A program made the translations under genes and the position numbers. From Chloroflexota bacterium (GTDB lineage: Bacteria; Chloroflexota; Dormibacteria; CF-121), in the NCBI GenBank assembly GCA_005881715.1, contig VBEE01000055.1, positions 1 through 46,626 of the forward strand: a DNA stretch of 46,626 bases. The letters run 5' to 3'. Below, one piece after another: positions 24,950 through 33,033 of the stretch; position 1 is the first letter of the stretch; each line of letters starts with the position of its first letter. The notes beneath the pieces are model-generated. The model had not been told where the DNA came from, did no database searches, and saw only the letters and a list, made by a program, of their open reading frames with translations.

Positions 24950-25579
24950 GTGAGCCCGCCGCTTCGGCGCTACGCCGAGCTGCTGCTCGACTGGAACCGG
25001 TCCGTCAACCTGACGGGAGCCCGCACCGTCGAGCAGGTCGAGGCGCAGGTCAAGGACGCCGCCGCCTTGCTGGCTGTCTCGTGGAAAGGAATCCGGCGGG
25101 TGATCGACATCGGCAGTGGCGGCGGACTGCCGGCTGTGCCGCTTGCGCTGGCGCTGCCACAGGTCCAGTTCACCCTGCTCGAGGCGAACGCCAGGAAGTG
25201 CGCCTTCCTGGAACATGTCGCCGTCACCCTCGAGCTGCGCAATGTCGCCGTGCTCTGCGGTCGAGCCGAGGACCTTGGCCACCAGCCCTTGGTTCGGGAG
25301 CAATTCGACCGGGCGATCTCGCGGGCGGCGGCTCCCGCGCCGGTGCTGCTGGAGCTTGCCCTTCCCTTCGTTACAACCGGGGGAGACCTCATTGCCGAAG
25401 TCAGCGCCGTCGACCCGCCCCGACTCGACCAGGCGGCCCGCCTCCTGGGAGGCGGCGCGCCAAGGGTCGAACGGCCTGTGGCCGGCGGGACCGCCCTGCT
25501 TGTTGTGCAGAAATTGGCCCCGACCCCAGCCAAATTTCCGCGTCGGCCCGGGCTGCCGAACCGCCGGCCACTGGCGTAA
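24950..25579 (+). CDS. rsmG: 16S rRNA (guanine-527-N7)-methyltransferase
   Basis: 209 residues. LRRYAELLLDWNRSVNLTGA, the SAM motif VIDIGSGGGLPAVPLALALP (51-70), LLEANARKCAFLEHV and the C-terminal PRRPGLPNRRPL identify RsmG (GidB), which methylates G527 of 16S rRNA. The N-terminus is a few residues shorter than usual, consistent with a leaderless GTG start. An ATG at 24948 is out of frame. It is isolated from its frequent partners mnmG, parA and parB, which are not in this window. Confidence 0.93.
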   Translation: MSPPLRRYAELLLDWNRSVNLTGARTVEQVEAQVKDAAALLAVSWKGIRRVIDIGSGGGLPAVPLALALPQVQFTLLEANARKCAFLEHVAVTLELRNVAVLCGRAEDLGHQPLVREQFDRAISRAAAPAPVLLELALPFVTTGGDLIAEVSAVDPPRLDQAARLLGGGAPRVERPVAGGTALLVVQKLAPTPAKFPRRPGLPNRRPLA

Positions 25580-25603
25580 CTCCGCCTTCCCGGGGGCCGT
25601 TGC

Positions 25604-26470
25604 ATGACCATGAGGTCGGCTCTCCGCCTAATCCCCCTGATGGCTATCGGCGCCGTGGCGGCCTTCCTGCTGGCTGGACCGCTAACGTCCCTCTACAAGA
25701 CCCACGCCGTGGCGAGCCGGCCTCAACCATCCGCCTCCAGCAGCATCGATCCGCACGCCTCACCAACATCGTGTCCGGCGTCGTTGCCGGTGCCGAAGTC
25801 CACGACCGTGGTGGTGCCCTCGGCGCCGGCGCTGCCGTTTGCGATCTGGGTCAACGATCCCCTGGGTGTGAACCTTCGGAGTGCCGCCAGCGCCTCGAGC
25901 GGTCGCGTCGCGACCCTCTCACAGGGTACCCAGGCCACGGCGGACGCTCGGGCTCCCGACGCCTCGGGACAGCTCTGGTATCACGTCAAGCTGGGGAGCC
26001 AGGCCGGCTGGCTGCGGGCCGACTTCGTCAGTAGCTCGCCGCTGCACGTGGCGAGCGGATTCGGCTGGAGCCTGATGCTGCCCCAGGGATACCAGGCCGC
26101 AGGTTCCGACCCGTCGCTGACAACGGTCACCAAGTCCGGCGACGAGGTCCCCTTCCTGCTCCTGCAGACCTCGAACGCGAGCACCCTGACGGTACAGTTA
26201 CCCGCCACCGTTCGCGCCGACCTGGCGCCGCTCGCCGACCACACGGCAACCATCCAGGTCTGGAGTTATACCGTTTCCGAACAGGTCGCGCGCGTGGCGC
26301 TCGACACCTGCAGAGTGACCTCGGCATGGGCCCGCCCGGATCAGGGCTGGCCCTACATGTCGTCGGTCTATATCCATACGACCGGCCGAAACTATCTGCT
26401 CACCTTTCTGACCCCCGATGCCGGCAGTGCGCTGGTCAAGCAGGTGCTCGACAGCGTCGCTTTAAGCTGA
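25604..26470 (+). CDS. Exported SH3b-domain protein
   Basis: 288 residues. An N-terminal signal peptide or anchor (RSALRLIPLMAIGAVAAFLL) is followed by a Ser/Pro/Thr linker (about 38-72). An SH3b domain occupies about 78-140: NDPLGVNLRSAASASSGRVA, then LWYHVKLGSQAGWLRADFVS, the classic bacterial SH3 pattern that binds cell-wall peptides. The C-terminal 145 residues (SGFGWSLMLPQGYQAAG onward) are strand-rich and unrecognised; similar regions occur in PsbP-like or lipoprotein-type folds. It starts 24 bases after rsmG and may be read through from it. A cell-wall-facing role is inferred. Confidence 0.75.
   Translation: MTMRSALRLIPLMAIGAVAAFLLAGPLTSLYKTHAVASRPQPSASSSIDPHASPTSCPASLPVPKSTTVVVPSAPALPFAIWVNDPLGVNLRSAASASSGRVATLSQGTQATADARAPDASGQLWYHVKLGSQAGWLRADFVSSSPLHVASGFGWSLMLPQGYQAAGSDPSLTTVTKSGDEVPFLLLQTSNASTLTVQLPATVRADLAPLADHTATIQVWSYTVSEQVARVALDTCRVTSAWARPDQGWPYMSSVYIHTTGRNYLLTFLTPDAGSALVKQVLDSVALS
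26463..26468 (+). promoter_or_regulatory. -10 box TAAGCT of a probable leaderless promoter (methyltransferase)
   Basis: TAAGCT overlaps the end of the SH3b gene and lies 6 bases before GTG 26475. Confidence 0.45.
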
Positions 26471-26474
26471 GCGC

Positions 26475-27230
26475 GTGACAGGCGGCGCACACCGCTGGGA
26501 GAAGGCAGCGCACGCGTACGCGACCGGCGAACACAAGACCGGGCACGAGCTGCAACTCGCTGTTGATTTTGCGCGGCCGAGCGGAACCGAACGCGTGCTC
26601 GACATCGGCACCGGAGCCGGGCATACCGCCCTGGCCCTGGCCCCGAAGGTCGCCCGCGTGGTGCTCACCGACCCGGTCGACGCGATGCTGGCCACCGCCC
26701 GCCGACTCTTTCAGGATGCCGGCGTACGAAATGCGGAATTCGTGGCCGCCGCGGCGGAACGGCTGCCATTCCCCGATGCGAGCTTCGACATCGTGACCAC
26801 CCGCCTTGCCGCCCATCATTTCGATGACGTGGCGCTGGCGATGCGCGAGGTCGCCCGGGTCCTGCGGCCGGGCGGTCGCTTCATCTTCATCGACACGCTC
26901 GCCCCCGACGATCCGCCGAGTGCGACGTTCCAGGACGAGGTCGAATCGCTGCGAGACCCGACCCATCGCCGGATCTATACGCAGGGGGAGTGGATCGCGT
27001 GGTGCGAACAGGCCGGCTTTCGCGTGGAGAAGACGGAAGTGGTGCGCAAGGCCCACGATTTCGAGCCCTGGCTCGAGCGCGGCGGCGAAGACGCCCTCAC
27101 CATGCGGCGGGTCAGGGAACGTTTTCTGACGGCACCGGCATCCGCCGTCCGGGACCTCGCGATCGTGGTTCGGGATGACGTCGTGCTTTCGTTTACCGAC
27201 CGCAAACTCGTCCTCGCCGCCCGGCGCTGA
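26475..27230 (+). CDS. Class I SAM-dependent methyltransferase (UbiE-like)
   Basis: 251 residues. SAM motif I VLDIGTGAGHTALALAPKV (about 38-56), motif II acidic end VVLTDPVDAMLATARRLF, DIVTTRLAAHHFDDVALAMR and VLRPGGRFIFIDTLAPDDP place it in the Methyltransf_11/UbiE-COQ5-like group. Members methylate quinones, lipids or small metabolites; the substrate is not evident here. The start GTG 26475 is 4 bases after the SH3b stop and has a TAAGCT box 6 bases upstream. It converges on murE with 25 bases between the ends. Not near menaquinone genes, so assignment as ubiE/menG would be unsupported. Confidence 0.85.
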   Translation: MTGGAHRWEKAAHAYATGEHKTGHELQLAVDFARPSGTERVLDIGTGAGHTALALAPKVARVVLTDPVDAMLATARRLFQDAGVRNAEFVAAAAERLPFPDASFDIVTTRLAAHHFDDVALAMREVARVLRPGGRFIFIDTLAPDDPPSATFQDEVESLRDPTHRRIYTQGEWIAWCEQAGFRVEKTEVVRKAHDFEPWLERGGEDALTMRRVRERFLTAPASAVRDLAIVVRDDVVLSFTDRKLVLAARR

Positions 27231-27255
27231 TTCCCTCTGAGAAAGACCGCTCTCC

Positions 27256-28752
27256 CTAGTTGGCGAGGCCGCGGATCGCTCCTTCCGCAGCGGCGCGCTC
27301 ATCCCAGGGCTCTTTGCCTCGGCCGATCAAAATGCTGCGTTCGTGGCCTTTTCCCGCCAGCAGGATGGTGTCGCCCGGGCCGGCCCGCCGGACCGCATGC
27401 GCAATCCCCTGACGCCGGTCCTCGATCCGGGCATACTGTTCGCCCTCTCTCCATCCGACCTCTTCGGCTCCAGCGGCGATCGCATTCAGGATGGCCATCG
27501 CGTCTTCCTCGCGCGGATCTTCGTTGGTGAAGACGGCATAGTCGCTGAGGCGGGCGGCGATCTCGCCCATCCAGGGTCGCTTCTCGCGATCCCGATCGCC
27601 GGCGCTGCCGAAGACGGCGATCAGCTTCCCCTTCGTGATGGGCCGCAGCTCGCGAAGCACCTTCTCGAGGCTCTGCGGCGTGTGCGCGTAATCGATGATC
27701 ACGTTAAAGGGCTGGCCGAGGTCAACCCGCTCCATCCGGCCGCTCACCCCGCTGAAGCGTTCCAGCCCGTTCCGGATCTCGTCGAGGGTCAGGCCGACGG
27801 CGATGCCGACGGCCGCGGCCGCCAGTGCGTTGGCGGCGTTCCATCGGCCACTCAACTTCAGCCGCAATCCCAGCGGGCCGAGCGGGGTGGATGCTTCAAG
27901 GCGCAAACCATCGGCCGTCGCCTCCACCCGGCTGGCCTTGAGATCCGCGTCCATCTGGATGCCGTATGTGATCTGGCGGGCGATCGGCCGGTTGACGAGG
28001 TAGGCGTAGCTTGGATCGTCGCGGTTCAGCACCGCGGTTTTCGTCACGCCCTTCGCTACGCTACCGGCGGTCAGATCGATCAGCCGCGCCTTCGCCTCCT
28101 GGTAGGCCTCGATCGTCTTATGGAAATCGAGGTGTTCGTGGGCGATGTTGGTGAAGGCGGCGACGTCGTAGTCAACGCCCACTACCCGCTGCAAGGCGAG
28201 ACCGTGGGAGCTGGTCTCGATCACGGCGTACTTCAGCCCACTGTCACGCATCCGCGCCAGCTGCTCCTGGATCTCCAGCGCCTCCAGGGTGGTCTGGCGC
28301 GAGTCGTTCAGGTCGACGTTGTCTCCATGTCGGATATCAACAGTGCTCATGGAACCGGAAGGACGGCCGGCCGTCAGCAACATCTGCTGGATCATGGTTG
28401 TGGTTGTCGTCTTGCCGTCGGTCCCGGTGACGCCGATGACCACCAGCTCGCGGCTCGGGTGGCGATACAACGTGCTGGACATCAGCGCCAGCGCCTCGCG
28501 AGTATCCGGAACCACGACCTGCGGCCAGGCGGTCCCCACGCGCCGGGCGACGACGGCGGCCACCGCGCCGTCGCGCAGCGCCGTCTCGACGTAGCGGTGC
28601 CCGTCCGTGTGCGTACCTGGAATGGCGACGAAGCAATCGCCGGCTTTCAGCCGCCGCGAGTCGTAGCAAAGGCCTACCACCTCGGGGTCGGTCGGCGGCG
28701 CCTCGAGCACCGTCACACCCTCGAGGAGGCGGCTCAACTTGATGCCAGTCAC
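27256..28752 (-). CDS. murE: UDP-MurNAc-tripeptide ligase (MurE)
   Basis: 498 residues. MurE adds the third amino acid to UDP-MurNAc-L-Ala-D-Glu in the cytoplasm. Domain 1 CYDSRRLKAGDCFVAIPG; ATP site GVTGTDGKTTTT (107-118); TSSHGLALQRVVGVDYDVAA; AHEHLDFHKTIEAYQEAK with the likely carbamylated lysine (Lys221); SGRWNAANALAAAAVG; VIIDYAHTPQSLE; and the amino-acid specificity loop TNEDPREEDAM (EDPR at 411-414). meso-diaminopimelate enzymes carry DNPR there, so the third residue may be another diamino acid such as ornithine, lysine, or still diaminopimelate; this needs a test. Unusually, no other mur or fts gene is adjacent. The GTG start 28752 is divergent from the folPK gene, with 29 bases between. 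Confidence 0.92.
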   Translation of the reverse strand: MTGIKLSRLLEGVTVLEAPPTDPEVVGLCYDSRRLKAGDCFVAIPGTHTDGHRYVETALRDGAVAAVVARRVGTAWPQVVVPDTREALALMSSTLYRHPSRELVVIGVTGTDGKTTTTTMIQQMLLTAGRPSGSMSTVDIRHGDNVDLNDSRQTTLEALEIQEQLARMRDSGLKYAVIETSSHGLALQRVVGVDYDVAAFTNIAHEHLDFHKTIEAYQEAKARLIDLTAGSVAKGVTKTAVLNRDDPSYAYLVNRPIARQITYGIQMDADLKASRVEATADGLRLEASTPLGPLGLRLKLSGRWNAANALAAAAVGIAVGLTLDEIRNGLERFSGVSGRMERVDLGQPFNVIIDYAHTPQSLEKVLRELRPITKGKLIAVFGSAGDRDREKRPWMGEIAARLSDYAVFTNEDPREEDAMAILNAIAAGAEEVGWREGEQYARIEDRRQGIAHAVRRAGPGDTILLAGKGHERSILIGRGKEPWDERAAAEGAIRGLAN

Positions 28753-28764
28753 CGAAACGACATG

Positions 28765-28774
28765 ATGCTACGCT
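28765..28774. promoter_or_regulatory. Overlapping -10 boxes between murE and folPK
   Basis: TACGCT on the plus strand (28769-28774) is 7 bases before ATG 28782. TAGCAT on the minus strand (28770 to 28765) is 12 bases before GTG 28752. They share the TA step at 28769-28770. Confidence 0.4.
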
Positions 28775-28781
28775 CAGGCCG

Positions 28782-30068
28782 ATGGCGGCCACCATGCGGT
28801 CGCTTCGCATCGGCGGGCGCGAGTTCCATTGGGGGACGCGCACCTACCTGATGGGGATTGTCAACGTCACGCCCGACTCCTTCTCGGGCGACGGTGTGAC
28901 CGATCTCAAGAAAGCGGTCGGCCAGGCCCGCCAAATGGAGCAGGACGGCGCCGACCTGATCGACATCGGCGGTGAGTCCACGCGGCCCGAGACCTGGGTG
29001 GGTCCGGGCCTGAGCTCGGATGAGGAGCTGGCGCGCGTGATCCCGGTGCTGGAGCAGGCCGTCGCCACCGTCACCGTACCGATCTCGATCGACACGTATA
29101 AGGCTGCCGTGGCCGAGCGTGCCATCGCGGCCGGCGCGGCGATGGTGAACGACGTGTGGGGACTGCGGCGCGATCCCCGGATGGCAGCAACGGTTGCCGG
29201 GGCCGGCGTGCCGGTGGTGCTGATGCATAACAATCCCGGTGGGGGCTATCGCGACCTGATCGGCGAAATCGCGGCCAGCCTCAGTGGGAGCGTCGAGCTC
29301 GCGCGGTCGGCCGGCATCGCAGAGGATCGCATCATCGTGGACCCGGGCATTGGTTTCGGGAAAACGCGCGAAGAGAACCTCGAGATCATCCGTCGCCTGT
29401 CCGAGCTGCGCCGGCTTGGTTTTCCGTTGTTGATCGGCCCCTCCAGGAAATCGTTCATTGGCAAGACGCTCGATCTGCCGGCGGGTGAGCGGCTCGAAGG
29501 CACGGCCGCGGCGGTCGCGCTCAGCATCGCCGGCGGCGCCGACATCGTCCGGGTCCACGACGTCAAGGCGATGGTTCGGGTGGCGCGGATGGCGGACGCG
29601 ATCCGGCAATCGGGCCCGCCGGCCCACGCGAGCGGCGCTTCAGTGCCAGGCGAGCGTTTGAGGCGTTCGTCTACGGTGTGGCTCGCCCTGGGAAGCAATC
29701 TGGGTGACCGTGCAGGGTACCTGCGGGCGGCACGGAAGGCGTTGCCGGAGGCGGGCGTCACGGTGGTGCGCGCCTCCCGCGTTGCCGAGACGGAGCCGGT
29801 CGGCATTCGTGACCAGCCGCACTTCCTGAACCAGGTGCTCGAGGTCGAAACCTCGCTCGAGCCGCGACCCCTGCTGGACACTCTCAAGCAAATCGAGCGC
29901 CAGCTTGGCCGGACCGCGCGCCAGCGTTGGGGACCGCGCGAGATCGACATCGACATCCTTCGCTACGACGGTCGCACCGTCGACGAGCCCGGCCTCCACA
30001 TCCCCCACGCGCAACTTCAGAGCCGCCCCTTCCTGCTCGACCTCCTCGAGGACATCGACTCCCGATGA
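28782..30068 (+). CDS. Fused dihydropteroate synthase - HPPK (FolP-FolK)
   Basis: 428 residues carrying two consecutive steps of folate synthesis. Residues about 20-278 are dihydropteroate synthase (FolP): NVTPDSFSGDG (28-38), DIGGESTRP (61-69), SIDTYKAAVAE, VLMHNNPGGGY, and the C-terminal LIGPSRKSFIG. A linker (279-297) joins the HPPK (FolK) domain at 298-428: LALGSNLGDR (301-310), ETEPVGIRDQPHFLNQVLEV and RWGPREIDIDIL (382-393) with the metal-binding acidic residues. The order is FolP first, FolK second; better known fusions place HPPK first. FolB is absent here. ATG 28782 has a TACGCT box 7 bases upstream; ATG 28794 is possible. The stop overlaps the next gene (ATGA, 30065-30068). Confidence 0.93.
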   Translation: MAATMRSLRIGGREFHWGTRTYLMGIVNVTPDSFSGDGVTDLKKAVGQARQMEQDGADLIDIGGESTRPETWVGPGLSSDEELARVIPVLEQAVATVTVPISIDTYKAAVAERAIAAGAAMVNDVWGLRRDPRMAATVAGAGVPVVLMHNNPGGGYRDLIGEIAASLSGSVELARSAGIAEDRIIVDPGIGFGKTREENLEIIRRLSELRRLGFPLLIGPSRKSFIGKTLDLPAGERLEGTAAAVALSIAGGADIVRVHDVKAMVRVARMADAIRQSGPPAHASGASVPGERLRRSSTVWLALGSNLGDRAGYLRAARKALPEAGVTVVRASRVAETEPVGIRDQPHFLNQVLEVETSLEPRPLLDTLKQIERQLGRTARQRWGPREIDIDILRYDGRTVDEPGLHIPHAQLQSRPFLLDLLEDIDSR

Positions 30069-31192
30069 ATGAGCCGCTGCGGATCGCCTGGCTCGGTCAC
30101 CAGAGCGGCCGCGCCGGCGACGGCCTGCTGACCTATTCCCGCGAGATCGTGGCCGGACTTCGGGCGCGGGGCGTCAAAGTCTTCTTCGTCCATCACGGCG
30201 CGCTGGCCGCCGTCACCGACGACACGCTCACCCTGCGGTCGCTGACGGGCAGTCACCGGTACATCATCTCCTCGCCCAGGACAAAGCGCATCATCACCGA
30301 CCTGCTACGCCGGGAGCGGGTCGACCTGGTGCACGTCTCGCTCAGCTTCTCGACCCTGATCGATTTCGGGCTCCCCGAGCTCTGTCACGAGCTGGGCCTG
30401 CCGGTGGTGGCGACCTTTCACGTGCCGTACGATTCGCGCTTTTCCCTGTGGCAGGGGATCAGCTCGGCGGTGTATCGTCTCTACGCGCAGTCGCTGGCGA
30501 GCTTCGACCGGGTGATCATCTTTTCGGAACAGCAGAAGAGCCTGCTCGAGAATTACGGCGTCCCGGCCGCGAACGTTGCCGTCATCCCGAACGGAGTCGA
30601 CGTCGACAAGTACGCGCCCGGATCGTCAGCGTTCAAGCAGACGTCGCAGGCGAGCACGCTGGTCGGATACCTGGGCCGGGTCGATCCGGAGAAGAATGTC
30701 GATGTGCTGGTGCGAGCGTTTCAGGACGTCGACGCGGCCGAGGACGTCAAGCTGGTGGTGGTCGGCAGCGGCGGCGAGCGGCGCCGGCTCGAACGGCGCT
30801 ACGGCAGCCGGCGCATCATCTTCACCGGCCAGGTGCTCGAGGAGGCCGAGCGCATCGCCATGCTGCGCGCCATGGACATCTTTGTGCTGCCGTCGCTTGT
30901 CGAAGGGCTGTCTCTATCGCTGTTGGAGGCGATGGCCTGCGGCGTGGCCACGGTGGCGACCGACGTCGGCTCCGATGGGGAGGCGCTGCGGGGGGCGGGC
31001 CTGGTCGTCGACCCCCGGGACCTGGACGGCCAGCTCCGGCTGGCGCTGCGTACCCTGATCGAGTTCCCCGACTTTCGCGCCGAGCTGAGCCGGCGGGCCC
31101 GCGCGCGCGCTGTGGAACGCTACAGCCTATCCGACAACCTCAATCGCCTACTGGCGGTTTACCAGGAACTTCGGCCGGCGGCGGGTTCCTGA
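30065..31192 (+). CDS. GT4-family glycosyltransferase
   Basis: 375-residue GT-B enzyme. RIAWLGHQSGRAGDGLLTYS at the N-terminus, VVATFHVPYDSRF in the acceptor domain, VIPNGVDVDKYAPG, GYLGRVDPEKNVDVLVRAF and the donor-site LPSLVEGLSLSLLEAMACG (E-x7-E) are GT4 signatures. The donor sugar and acceptor are unknown; similar genes build phosphatidylinositol mannosides or exopolysaccharides. Its ATG overlaps the folPK stop by 4 bases, so it is translationally coupled to folate synthesis, an association with no obvious biochemical reason. It converges on the response regulator gene with a 10-base gap. Confidence 0.87.
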   Translation: MNEPLRIAWLGHQSGRAGDGLLTYSREIVAGLRARGVKVFFVHHGALAAVTDDTLTLRSLTGSHRYIISSPRTKRIITDLLRRERVDLVHVSLSFSTLIDFGLPELCHELGLPVVATFHVPYDSRFSLWQGISSAVYRLYAQSLASFDRVIIFSEQQKSLLENYGVPAANVAVIPNGVDVDKYAPGSSAFKQTSQASTLVGYLGRVDPEKNVDVLVRAFQDVDAAEDVKLVVVGSGGERRRLERRYGSRRIIFTGQVLEEAERIAMLRAMDIFVLPSLVEGLSLSLLEAMACGVATVATDVGSDGEALRGAGLVVDPRDLDGQLRLALRTLIEFPDFRAELSRRARARAVERYSLSDNLNRLLAVYQELRPAAGS

Positions 31193-31202
31193 CGGTCGAC
31201 CA

Positions 31203-31913
31203 CTAGCCGAGCTTGCCGGCGCTCGTGAAGCGGTAGCCGATCCCGGGCACCGCCAGGATGAAGAAGGGGTGCGATGGATCCTGCTCGATCTTCCGCCGCA
31301 AGTTGCGGATGTGGACGTCGATGACGCGGGTCTCGATCGGGTACTCGTAGCCCCACACGTGGTTGAGGATTTTTTCGCGGGAGAGAACTTTGCCTGCGTT
31401 CGAGGCGAGGAACGCCAGCAAGTCGAACTCGGTGTGCGTCAGCAGCACCTCACTGGAATCGTGGAAGACGCGGCGCTCGTTCAGATCGATGACCAGGTCT
31501 TTGAATTCCAGGCGACCCTGGTTGACGGCTTCCTCTTCCTGGCGCGCCTTGCGTAAATGGGCCGCGATCCGGGCCAGCAACTCGCGGGTGCGGAAGGGTT
31601 TGGTGATGTAGTCGTCGGCGCCGATCTCCAGCCCGACCACGACGTCAATCTCTTCGGTCTTGGCGCTGAGGATGATGATCGGCACCCGCAGGCCGGCTTT
31701 GCGAATGTCCCGGCAGACGTCGAAACCCGAAACATCGGGAAGCATGATGTCGAGCAAGATCAAGTCGGGCTTGTTGAGCTCGATGCGGCGGAGGGCCTCG
31801 CCGCCGGTCTCCGCCTCGACCACCTCGTAGCCTTCTTTCTCGAGGGCGAGATGGATCGCCTTGCGGATCATCGCCTCATCGTCGACGATCAGGATCCTCT
31901 TGGGCGGCGGCAT
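31203..31913 (-). CDS. OmpR/PhoB-type response regulator
   Basis: 236 residues. Receiver domain: acidic pair DD (11-12), phospho-acceptor Asp55 in LILLDIMLPD, Ser83 and Lys105 (DYITKPF). A winged-helix OmpR/PhoB DNA-binding domain covers about 137-235: LLTHTEFDLLAFLASNAGKV, SREKILNHVWGYEY, RVIDVHIRNLRRKIEQDPSH, GIGYRF. It begins 6 bases after the histidine kinase stop, forming an operon with it, and shares the transcript of the FemAB pair. It probably controls envelope genes; its binding sites are not identifiable here. Confidence 0.94.
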   Translation of the reverse strand: MPPPKRILIVDDEAMIRKAIHLALEKEGYEVVEAETGGEALRRIELNKPDLILLDIMLPDVSGFDVCRDIRKAGLRVPIIILSAKTEEIDVVVGLEIGADDYITKPFRTRELLARIAAHLRKARQEEEAVNQGRLEFKDLVIDLNERRVFHDSSEVLLTHTEFDLLAFLASNAGKVLSREKILNHVWGYEYPIETRVIDVHIRNLRRKIEQDPSHPFFILAVPGIGYRFTSAGKLG

Positions 31914-31919
31914 CAGCGG

Positions 31920-33032
31920 CTAGTGCGCGCCGACGGCGAGGCGCGGCCGGGTCCGAGCGGTCGTTTCCGCCCGCGGCACCGTGACGGTGAAGACCGTGCC
32001 CTTTCCATGCCGGCTTCGCACGTGGACCTGGCCACCCAGCATGGTGACCAGACTGCGCACGATGTACAGCCCGAGCCCGGTGCCGGAGGTACGCCGGACG
32101 GCCGGGTCGTCGGCGCGATAAAACTTCTCGAAGAGGCGGGGCATATGTTCCTTGCGGATTCCGACCCCCTGGTCTGAGACCTCGAACCTCACCGCCGACG
32201 GGTCGCCTCGCGCGCTGAGGGTGATCTGGGTGCCGGGTTCGGAATATTTTATGGCATTGTTCACCAGATTCACCAGGATCTGGTGCAGCTTCCGCGCCTC
32301 ACCCATAACGGCGGGCAGGCCCTCGGGGATCCGGCATTTCAGGGTGCGGCCCTTGAGCATCGGACGGACCTCGTCGCAGACGTGCTTCACCACCGAGACG
32401 ACGTCGACGCGCGAGAAGTCCACCGAGATCCGGCCGGAGTCGATCCGGCTCACCGACAGGATATCGCCGATCAGCCGCTCCATCCGGTCGGCCTGGCCGT
32501 GCAGATCCTGCAACAGCTCACGCCGTTGGGCCTCGCTCAAGTCAAAGTCGAGCAAGAGCTCGCTGAGACCCTTGAGCGTCGTGAGTGGCGTCTTCAGCTC
32601 GTGCGACGCCGCCAGCATCAGCGCATCGCGGGCTTCGATGGTCTCCAGCTCCGGCGTCACGTCGTGGATCACGATCACCGCCCCGTCGGGGGTGCGGCCT
32701 TTGATGTGCAGTGGCGAGACCGAGTAGGCGACTCTGACCGGATCGTCGCTGGTGCGCAAGCGGAATAGATAGGCAAAGTGGGTGTTGATCCGGGTTCCGA
32801 GCCGCAGCGCCCGTCGCAGCGCGCCGTTGGGTGCGCACAGGTTGACACCCGTCTCGGTGCGCACCTCGAGGATGTCGGCGGCCGGCCGCCCAAGCGCATC
32901 GCCCCGGCCCCACCCGGTCAGGCGCTCAGCGACCGGGTTCAAGGCAATCACGGTCGCTTCGCGGTCCACGAGGATCAGGGCCTGGGGGAACTGCTCAAAC
33001 GCTTGCTCGGAGAGCGTTCGCTCCCTCGCCAT
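31920..33032 (-). CDS. Soluble PAS-domain sensor histidine kinase
   Basis: 370 residues without membrane helices. A PAS domain (about 8-127; LILVDREATVIALNPVAERL, then TGWGRGDALGRPA) is followed by HisKA with AASHELKTPL (His144) and a complete ATPase domain: N box NLVNNAIKYSEPG, G1 DQGVGIRKE, F box LFEKFYR, G2 GTGLGLYI. It resembles the cytoplasmic half of PhoR-type kinases; the signal is probably sensed in the cytoplasm, possibly redox or a bound cofactor. It starts 1 base after the FemAB-like gene 33034-34059, and TATACT inside that gene (33041-33046) is a possible private promoter. The partner is the OmpR-type regulator immediately downstream. Confidence 0.93.
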   Translation of the reverse strand: MARERTLSEQAFEQFPQALILVDREATVIALNPVAERLTGWGRGDALGRPAADILEVRTETGVNLCAPNGALRRALRLGTRINTHFAYLFRLRTSDDPVRVAYSVSPLHIKGRTPDGAVIVIHDVTPELETIEARDALMLAASHELKTPLTTLKGLSELLLDFDLSEAQRRELLQDLHGQADRMERLIGDILSVSRIDSGRISVDFSRVDVVSVVKHVCDEVRPMLKGRTLKCRIPEGLPAVMGEARKLHQILVNLVNNAIKYSEPGTQITLSARGDPSAVRFEVSDQGVGIRKEHMPRLFEKFYRADDPAVRRTSGTGLGLYIVRSLVTMLGGQVHVRSRHGKGTVFTVTVPRAETTARTRPRLAVGAH

Positions 33033-33033
33033 G

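Noticed and set aside
28753-28763. ATG TCG TTT CGG TGA mini-ORF directly before murE on the minus strand
   Set aside because: Four codons beginning 1 base after the -10 box, with no ribosome binding site; probably chance.
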